29,643 nucleotides of DNA from Chrysochromulina parva (Eukaryota > Haptophyta > Prymnesiales > Chrysochromulinaceae): the NCBI GenBank assembly GCA_002887195.1, contig PJAB01000324.1, positions 1 to 29,643 on the forward strand, read 5' to 3'. Within the stretch, counting starts at the first letter, position 1. Every line of letters starts with the position of its first letter. Below, one piece after another: positions 23,967-29,643 of this stretch. Under the pieces are notes generated by a model that saw nothing but the letters and a program-made list of their open reading frames with translations, was not told where the DNA came from and made no database searches. Made by a program: the position numbers and the translations under genes.

Positions 23967-24082
23967 CGCCAAAAATTTCGCATGTGTGTGAAGTGTTCCG
24001 TGAGCGTGAATTTACTGTATCCCCACCCGGGTTTGCCCAGCTGAGACCACGTGCCAAGACGACCAAGACTCGTGCCAAGACG
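23967..24082. promoter_or_regulatory. 116-bp divergent promoter interval
   Basis: The whole space between the ATGs of the SPRY-like gene (-) and the WDR4-like gene (+). It contains AAAAATTTCG near 23971 and a tandem CGTGCCAAGACGAC(C/T) pair (24050-24080) immediately before the plus-strand ATG. A shared bidirectional promoter is inferred from spacing. Confidence 0.4.
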
Positions 24083-25276
24083 ATGGACGAGCCACCGCCG
24101 CCCGCGCTCGCGCCGCCTGCGCAGCGCCAAGCCGCAGTATTGGCACAACGCCGAGCAGGCGTGCTCGCCGCCTCCGACGCGCACGTGTGCTGCGTGAGTG
24201 GTGGCACCCTGCGCTTGCTCTCGACCGCGCCTCCGCACGCAGAGGAGTGTGCGCTCGAGCCAGCTCTGTTGACGTGCGCGAGCTTCAACGCGGCGGGCAC
24301 GCGGCTGCTTGCGGCCGGCGGCGAGAAGCAGGTGGCACTCTGGCGGCTGGACGCATTCTCGCCGTCCTCGGCGCTGGCGGCACCGCTCGCGCCCGCCCTT
24401 CGGTGGACGGCAAGCAAAAAGGTTGGCTGTGTTGCCTTCTCGCCGGACGGCGCGATGGCGCTGTGGGCCGACATGTTTGGCGAGGTGCACGGCGTGGTTC
24501 TTGGCGACTGCGAGAACGATACGGCACCCGCGTTGATCCTCGGCCACCTCTCGCCAGTCTCGCACATCGCCTTCAGCGCCAACGGCGGCGCCATCCTGAC
24601 ATCGGACCGCGAAGGGCACGTGCGGAGTAGCCACTGGCCTCATGCTTTCGTCATTGAGTGCTACTACTTGTCTCACATGACGCCGCTGCAGCTGCTGCTA
24701 CCCCTGCGCCACGCCCCTCTCCTCCTTACCGTCGCTTCCGACGGCGCCGAGGTATGCTACTGGCGAGCACACAGCGGCGTGCTCCTGGGTACCATGAGCG
24801 CTGCCCGCCTTCTCGGGAACGTCGAGGTAGAGGCGGGCATGACGAGCGGTGGCGGCGGCGGCTGCAGCAGCGAGGGTGTCGACGGCACTGCTCTTGGCGC
24901 CAGCGGTGGCACCTGCATCATGAGCGGTTGCGAGGTAGTTGGCTCCGGCCTCATAGCGCTCGCCTTTGCAGGGCGTTGGGCAGTACATCTCTGTGCAATC
25001 GAGTGCGATTGCGATGCGGCGCATGCAAAGCTGGTGCCGCGGCCCGAGCTCACCGTCGCCCTGGCCGCGCAGCCGATCATCCTCGCCCATTCGAGAGGCT
25101 CTGGTCTCCTCTGCGCTCTCCTCGCCTGGGGCGCGGTGGTCCTCATGCCAGCGGCGGCGGACGGCACTGTCGGCTTCGATGCCGCCAGGACGCGCACGAT
25201 CGCGTTGCTGGCCGGTGGAGCCGCCGACGAGCCGGGTTTCGGTGCGGAGCCCGAAGATCAAGATGACGATGACTAA
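24083..25276 (+). CDS. tRNA (guanine-N7-)-methyltransferase non-catalytic subunit, WDR4/Trm82-like
   Basis: 397 residues from ATG 24083 (MDEPPPPALAPPAQRQ); an upstream GTG-initiated extension is unlikely to be used. The protein is a WD40 propeller: blades include ARLLAAGGEKQVALWRLD-type sequence (TRLLAAGGEKQVALWRLD), VGCVAFSPDGAMALWADMFGEVH, and the diagnostic ILGHLSPVSHIAFSANG...ILTSDREGHVRSSHWPHAF (GHLS at residues 154-157), which closely follows the GH-S-x(n)-TADRDEKIR motif of Trm82/WDR4, including the following IE-(C/S)-(Y/F) segment. Trm82/WDR4 stabilises the catalytic Trm8/METTL1 subunit that makes m7G46 in tRNA variable loops. A Gly/Ser insertion (SGGGGGCSSEG) and the acidic EPEDQDDDD end are lineage features. 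The catalytic partner is not in this window. Confidence 0.85.
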   Translation: MDEPPPPALAPPAQRQAAVLAQRRAGVLAASDAHVCCVSGGTLRLLSTAPPHAEECALEPALLTCASFNAAGTRLLAAGGEKQVALWRLDAFSPSSALAAPLAPALRWTASKKVGCVAFSPDGAMALWADMFGEVHGVVLGDCENDTAPALILGHLSPVSHIAFSANGGAILTSDREGHVRSSHWPHAFVIECYYLSHMTPLQLLLPLRHAPLLLTVASDGAEVCYWRAHSGVLLGTMSAARLLGNVEVEAGMTSGGGGGCSSEGVDGTALGASGGTCIMSGCEVVGSGLIALAFAGRWAVHLCAIECDCDAAHAKLVPRPELTVALAAQPIILAHSRGSGLLCALLAWGAVVLMPAAADGTVGFDAARTRTIALLAGGAADEPGFGAEPEDQDDDD

Positions 25277-26187
25277 CGCCAAGATCGGAGACTATCCTAT
25301 TGTACCCAGAGGGAGAGTTCCTTTTGAGTATCATCATGGCAACGCTAACGGACCCCCATTCTTCGCTTCTCTACAGTCCGTTCTTGTCAAGCGTGTGCAC
25401 ACCGGCTATAGGGTTGGCAGTCACCCAGTCTCGGGTGTGTGGCTGTGGGCTGTGGGCGGCGCCCTTTTTGAGACCGTGAGAAACCGTGAGAGCGTGAGTT
25501 AAAAGGTAGGGTCGCAGAACGGTTCAAGGCGGTCGTGACGTCTCGTTCCACGGTCGTGCTCTCCACACGATTATTTTGTAACGTAAACGTTCCGTAATAT
25601 GTGGGACTGACTCAGTCTCACTCATCACGCGTTCGCGGGGGAATCGAATACTTTTCATTTCGATTTCCGGAAAGATTGTCCGGTGTACCGGTAGTCCGGT
25701 ACCGACCGGTCGGTACCCGGTACCGGTAAAAAGACACCCGGGTACCGGTACTGTCGAAGCTCTGCATCCGTGCATTCGAAGCTCGCCGGCACGGCTCAAG
25801 CTGTGCGCCCCAAACACTCAGGCGCAATTACATCCCTCATCAAGGCCCCCCCCAGGGCCCAGGCCGCGCGGCTCAGCTCGAAAAAGCATACTGTACAGTA
25901 TGGTACCGGTACCCTCTCCTGGCTCCCCCCGGTGTCTTTTTACCGGTACCGGTACTGTACCGGTGCGTCCCGTGTGTGTCCCGGCTCCCCCCGGCGTCTT
26001 TTTACCGGTACCCTCCCACACAAAATTGACTTGATATCCAAAACGAGCCTGTGTGAGGCTGCAGCTTCCCAAAACCCGGCCGCTCCGAGCCTTCCAGGCC
26101 GCAATGGTACAGGACTCACTCCCTCATTCTGTACCAGGCGTCGGAGCGTGTGCGTCGTAGCGGCCCCGTGGTGGTTCCGCCGCGCAC
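25277..26187. other. Intergenic region with a TACCGGTA-rich repeat cluster
   Basis: No coding region supported. It contains short tandem words (ACCGTGAGA-type at about 25473-25495) and, from 25680 to 26012, a dense cluster of GGTACC and ACCGGT palindromes detailed in the following entry. It also holds the presumed promoter of the ion channel gene at 26188. Confidence 0.55.
25719..26012. repeat. Inverted and direct repeats built on GGTACCGGTA
   Basis: GGTACCGGTAAAAAGACACC at 25719-25738 is the exact reverse complement of 25931-25950 (20-bp arms, 192-bp spacer). The right arm belongs to a 30-bp direct repeat, 25921-25950 and 25983-26012, beginning GGCTCCCCCCGG and differing at a single base. 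Additional TACCGGTA words occur at 25686, 25744 and 25961. The arrangement suggests nested or decayed miniature inverted-repeat elements. Confidence 0.85.
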
Positions 26188-29100
26188 ATGGATCCCACCG
26201 CGCAGCTACTATCGGCGGAGAAGCAAGGTCTACTGGACCACGCGCAGCAGCTGTCGGATATTCCTTTCAATGGTGCGTACCCCTTTCGAGCGCCTGGATA
26301 TCCTCTATTGAAGGCTGCCGCACACGAATTTGGGGCGCGTGATGAATCATTTACGCCAAGCGGCCGGCCAGTGAGTCCCGGCCAGCTAGCTCGTCAAAAG
26401 TGCGAATCTCCTCGAGCTACATGTACGCTCTCCGGCCGTTCACTTTCGAGTCGAGGCACATCTCCAAGAGCAGCTCGAAGCAACGGCGATTCACCAATCT
26501 CCGCATGGCGCCATGAAAGGGCACAAACTATCGTAATGAAGCCTGCGACAACACGCGCCAACGCGTTGCCTGCAAGCCCTGGCAAACCACCCGCTCCCGC
26601 ATCGCCGCCGCTGTCGCCAGGCAAGGAGCCTGTCCCTGCGGTGGCCGGCAACACGACAGGAATCGCCCCGTTCCTTCCGGACACGCCTACGCCCCCCCGC
26701 CAGAGGAAGGCGACCGTAACTCAGGATCCTGGAGCGCAGAAGCTGAGCGGCCCAATGAGGATCGTGTCAAGTATCGTGTCGTCGCAGGACGCCCTAGGGA
26801 AGAGGGACGCTCAACCTCAGCGCGCGAAGCCGCACGTCACGCACCATGTTGCGTTGTTAAGCGGCAATACCGCGGTGCAGACCACCCTCGACACCAGTGG
26901 ACAGCACTTGCTCACGTGGAACTCCTCGATCATGTTGGATGGTGTCACACTTCCAGCGGCCTCGTGCAACCTCTACCAGTTCCCGTTGTGTTCGCCGGTC
27001 GCCTCTGGTCCTCAATTCATGCCATCTGGGACCCAGCTAGAAGCTCTGAAGCAGCTGCTCATCGCACTGGCGACCGACGAGTCGTGTCCATTCTTCACCA
27101 CACCAGATGAGGTCGGTGCCCTGATCATGCATGCCTTCGTCGTCGGCAACACTGAGACGTCGCTGGAGCTCGCAGCCGAAATCTACCGCAAAGTACCAAA
27201 GCTGGTCGCGAAGACGCACGCGATGCATCGAGGCGGCGTTCCATTGTTCGTAGGGGAGTCCTCGCTTCACATCTGTTGCGTCAACCGGCGTGAGGATCTG
27301 CTGTGCGAGCTCTTGCAGATCGCTCTCGACAACCTCTCGCGTAAGGAGGTGGCAGCGCTGCTCAGCTCGCAAGCCTCGGGCATCTTCTTTCACGAGTCAC
27401 CCATGAGATGGTATGGTGGTACGACCCTTGCCTATGCATGCTGCTTCGGGCTACGCAAGGCGGTTCACGCCATGCTCGCGAGTGGCATCGTGTCATTTAA
27501 CGACACATCTAGTTCGTGCAAGCTGACGGGGATGCTTCCCCTCCACATAGTTGCGGCCAATGGACATCGATCGATGTATGACTGGATGACTTTGGAACTA
27601 CCCGAAGCGTACCGCGCTGACACCACGGTGCTAGCGCGGGTGGGCTCCTTGGTCAGCTTGGGGCTGTACCGTCTCAACCCAATGCAGGTGGCTGTGCGTT
27701 TGGGCGACCACAAGACGGCCAAGCACTTGCTGCGCAAGCAGTGCTCTGTGCTCTGGAAATGGGGCCCCATCACGCAGTACTCAATCTGCTTGAGTGGCGT
27801 GGACTCGGCCGGTTCGGGAAGTGGCGACGTGATGGAGCTTGTTGGCCGATTTGATGCGGCGAAGGAGACGACGACGATGTTGCTCGACTCCTTCTTGCGG
27901 GGCTTCATCTATCAACTCTTTCGCCAGAAGTGGGTCAAGTTTGGTTCCCGGATCCACTATGCGCGCTGCCTCATCGACATTTTAGGGTTGTTCTGCCTCA
28001 TTTACACGGCGATGTGCATGAAGGTCTATCCGTCATTGGATTCACAGAGGAATCTCCGTCCTTTTGCCATTGCAATCCTGTGCATTACCGCCTTTGGTGT
28101 CGAGGAGGAGCTGAGGCGCGCGCGCCTCTTCTGGAAGAATGAGGCGGGCAAGACGATGGGAGCAGGGCTAGGCGCTCTGAGCAACTGGACCCTGGCGAAG
28201 CAAACGATTAGTTTTGTGCACAACCACGGCGGGACCACCTTAATGCTTGCGGCCGGGTGGACGACCGTCTCTTGCCTCTTGCTGCTTTTCGTCGACTTCC
28301 CCAAAGCTGCCGAAGACGAAAGCGTCGACCTTCTGCTCTCGATGGAGGGAACGTTGTTCGGAGATCATAAAAGGATCCTTAAAGGTCAAGGTCATGAGTC
28401 AGTGTCATCTTTGAGAGAGGCGCACTTTGAGCCATACGGCGATGGGTCAGAGGAGATGCCCGGATTGCTGTGGCTGAGCCTCTCGCTCTCCATCTTATTC
28501 TGGATGGCGTACATCGCGCAGAAGCTCTTCACACCCTTCGAATCGCTCAACATCTTCTTGCTCATAACCTACAAGGTGTTGTTCAACGATTTCGTGGTCT
28601 TCTGCTACCTCTTCGTGTACATATTCTGCTGTTCCTACTTCACCCTGTTTGTGCTCTTCCCGCGCACGACTGGGCCTCTGCCCTTCATGGAGCCCATGAA
28701 CACTTGGTTCAGTTCATTTGAGCACTTGATGGGGATGGCACTTGTTGGATATCATTTCTCGATCTCCCTGGACCCCAAGCAATTTGAGTCCATGTCGTAT
28801 CTGCAGGCCGTCGACTTCGCTGTCTTCTACATCGGCTACTACTTCTATGTGCTGCTCGCCCTCGTCTTGCTCATGAATCTATTAGTAGCGATGCTCTCAT
28901 TCACCTTCGTCGAGACGCGCCTGGAGTCCGCCCTCCAAAACCGCACCGCGTTTGCCAAGTTCGTGCTACAGCTCGAATTGCAGGCGGAAGCCCTTGGCAT
29001 GGATGTCCAGGCTGGCGAGCCCCGTGCCGATGGCAGCAGGGTCTTCGACTTCCGAGCGATCCAATGTTTCTCGAGCAAGTCCCGAGGGATCGACAACGAT

Positions 29101-29217
29101 GGGCACTATGGTGCCGGAGTCGTGTCCGAAGGTGGGGATGGTGGCAGCAACGTCTTCGAAGACGTTTCTTCCGATTTAGTCGTCGCCGACCTGAGCGAGG
29201 AGCCCACAAGACACTGA
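26188..29217 (+). CDS. Ankyrin-repeat TRPV-like cation channel
   Basis: 1009 residues from ATG 26188, single exon. Residues 1-280: disordered Ser/Pro/Arg-rich N-terminus with SPGKPPAPASPPLSPGKEP, likely phospho-regulated. About 357-520: ankyrin repeats (SSLHICCVNRREDLLCELLQ; TTLAYACCFGLRKAVHAMLASG; GMLPLHIVAANGHRSMYDW; NPMQVAVRLGDHKTAKHLL). A linker with VLWKWGPITQYSICLSGVDS (521-540) resembles the TRPV pre-S1 'W-x-x-GP' region. Transmembrane segments: about 593-612, 624-640, 683-703, 757-778 and 792-823, a pore re-entrant region at 838-860 (FSSFEHLMGMALVGYHFSI) and S6 at 875-908 (YYFYVLLALVLLMNLLVAML). The LLMNLLVAMLS end of S6 is strongly TRPV-like. Such channels conduct Ca2+ and other cations; in algae a flagellar or mechanosensory role is plausible but inferred. 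The acidic C-terminal tail is short. Confidence 0.85.
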   Translation: MDPTAQLLSAEKQGLLDHAQQLSDIPFNGAYPFRAPGYPLLKAAAHEFGARDESFTPSGRPVSPGQLARQKCESPRATCTLSGRSLSSRGTSPRAARSNGDSPISAWRHERAQTIVMKPATTRANALPASPGKPPAPASPPLSPGKEPVPAVAGNTTGIAPFLPDTPTPPRQRKATVTQDPGAQKLSGPMRIVSSIVSSQDALGKRDAQPQRAKPHVTHHVALLSGNTAVQTTLDTSGQHLLTWNSSIMLDGVTLPAASCNLYQFPLCSPVASGPQFMPSGTQLEALKQLLIALATDESCPFFTTPDEVGALIMHAFVVGNTETSLELAAEIYRKVPKLVAKTHAMHRGGVPLFVGESSLHICCVNRREDLLCELLQIALDNLSRKEVAALLSSQASGIFFHESPMRWYGGTTLAYACCFGLRKAVHAMLASGIVSFNDTSSSCKLTGMLPLHIVAANGHRSMYDWMTLELPEAYRADTTVLARVGSLVSLGLYRLNPMQVAVRLGDHKTAKHLLRKQCSVLWKWGPITQYSICLSGVDSAGSGSGDVMELVGRFDAAKETTTMLLDSFLRGFIYQLFRQKWVKFGSRIHYARCLIDILGLFCLIYTAMCMKVYPSLDSQRNLRPFAIAILCITAFGVEEELRRARLFWKNEAGKTMGAGLGALSNWTLAKQTISFVHNHGGTTLMLAAGWTTVSCLLLLFVDFPKAAEDESVDLLLSMEGTLFGDHKRILKGQGHESVSSLREAHFEPYGDGSEEMPGLLWLSLSLSILFWMAYIAQKLFTPFESLNIFLLITYKVLFNDFVVFCYLFVYIFCCSYFTLFVLFPRTTGPLPFMEPMNTWFSSFEHLMGMALVGYHFSISLDPKQFESMSYLQAVDFAVFYIGYYFYVLLALVLLMNLLVAMLSFTFVETRLESALQNRTAFAKFVLQLELQAEALGMDVQAGEPRADGSRVFDFRAIQCFSSKSRGIDNDGHYGAGVVSEGGDGGSNVFEDVSSDLVVADLSEEPTRH

Positions 29218-29495
29218 ATGACGATGCATGTGAAGATCTAGCAGAATCTAGCAAGTCCAAGTGGGAGCGGCACTGCTCCCGATTGATCACGGTCAAATGT
29301 TAGGAGCTGAGCTGTTCCCAACTCGCGAAGGTGCACACAAGAGGGCCAACCCATGGTGTGAAGTCCGGTGTCTTGGGTGTCGAATTATAACCATTGACTG
29401 TGAAATTTGTTTGTGTGTGGTACCATTTAGATGTACGTGTTGTGTGTGAACGTTAACCAGTCACGGACGTCGGACCTCGGACGCGACAACCGCGG
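29218..29495. other. 3' flank of the channel gene
   Basis: No gene recognised. It contains repeated CAGAATCTAGCA-type words (AGATCTAGCAGAATCTAGCA at 29234-29253) and triplicated CGGAC words around 29464-29482. It is the presumed 3' UTR followed by spacer. Confidence 0.4.
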
Positions 29496-29637
29496 TACGG
29501 CACTGTTACTGCCCGCTCTACACTCCAAACCGCCGACGCCCAGACCATCCTCAACGCCGCCAGCGCGCGCATGCTACGTGTCTCGTTTGGGGTCATGTAA
29601 GGTGTGTGTATTCTGAGCGGGCAGTAACAGTGCCGTA
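29496..29637. mobile_element. MITE-like element with 23-bp terminal inverted repeats
   Basis: The left arm 29496-29518 (starting TACGGCACTGTTACTG) is an exact reverse complement of the right arm 29615-29637 over 23 bases, separated by 96 bases of non-coding sequence. Just outside the arms are CCGCGG on the left and GCACCG on the right, which pair only partly. Size and structure fit a miniature inverted-repeat element or a large hairpin; no transposase and no clear target-site duplication are visible, and the window ends six bases later. Confidence 0.6.
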
Positions 29638-29643
29638 GCACCG

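Noticed and set aside
1..29643. CRISPR arrays, rRNA or tRNA genes, prokaryotic operons
   Set aside because: No regularly spaced direct repeats, no rRNA-like or cloverleaf sequence was seen, and intron plus gene content indicate a eukaryotic nuclear genome.

Overview
This is GC-rich nuclear DNA from a eukaryote, most likely a unicellular alga with a chlorophyll-c type plastid; a haptophyte is my best guess, but the lineage is inferred. The evidence is one clear GT-AG spliceosomal intron, large mostly intronless genes, eukaryote-specific families (TRPV-like channel, filamin-repeat protein, WDR4/Trm82, Notum/pectin acetylesterase, AAAP permease), a small protein with a plausible bipartite plastid/thylakoid leader, and a large non-LTR retrotransposon. 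No operon, Shine-Dalgarno or prokaryotic hallmark was seen.

Layout. 2-703 (+) is the C-terminal end of an amino-acid permease. About 1041-10499 (-) is a very large LINE-type element. It has an unfamiliar ORF1-like N-terminal region, a long coiled coil, an APE-type endonuclease, a reverse transcriptase, an RNase H, a CCHC-type zinc site and a C-terminal chromodomain-like module, and it may end in a (TTAC)5 tail. Its coding region is spread over three frames. One break is explained exactly by a perfect 22-bp tandem duplication at 9399-9442; the other lies between endonuclease and RT. 11136-15248 (+) encodes a 1370-residue filamin-repeat/EF-hand/IQ protein. 16004-17131 (-) is a secreted Notum/PAE-family hydrolase. 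17773-18519 (+) is an ArfGAP1-tail-like trafficking protein. 19160-20489 (-) is an AI-2E/PerM-family membrane protein with one 196-bp intron. 20690-21202 (+) is a small predicted thylakoid-lumen protein. 21585-23966 (-) is a SPRY-like plus SHOCT-like protein, divergent from 24083-25276 (+), a WDR4/Trm82 tRNA m7G46 methyltransferase subunit. 26188-29217 (+) is an ankyrin-TRPV-like channel. The right edge holds a short inverted-repeat (MITE-like) element.

The host genes do not form one pathway; they look like ordinary housekeeping, signalling and transport genes packed in alternating orientation, with short shared promoter intervals (116 bp at 23967-24082, 200 bp at 20490-20689). The most unusual item is the retrotransposon: its domain order, size and chromodomain-like end deserve a family-level study. 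The intergenic repeat cluster at 25680-26012 and the hairpin at 29496-29637 are the other structures not explained by genes.

Start codons were chosen as the first in-frame ATG; several open frames extend further upstream only through TTG or GTG.
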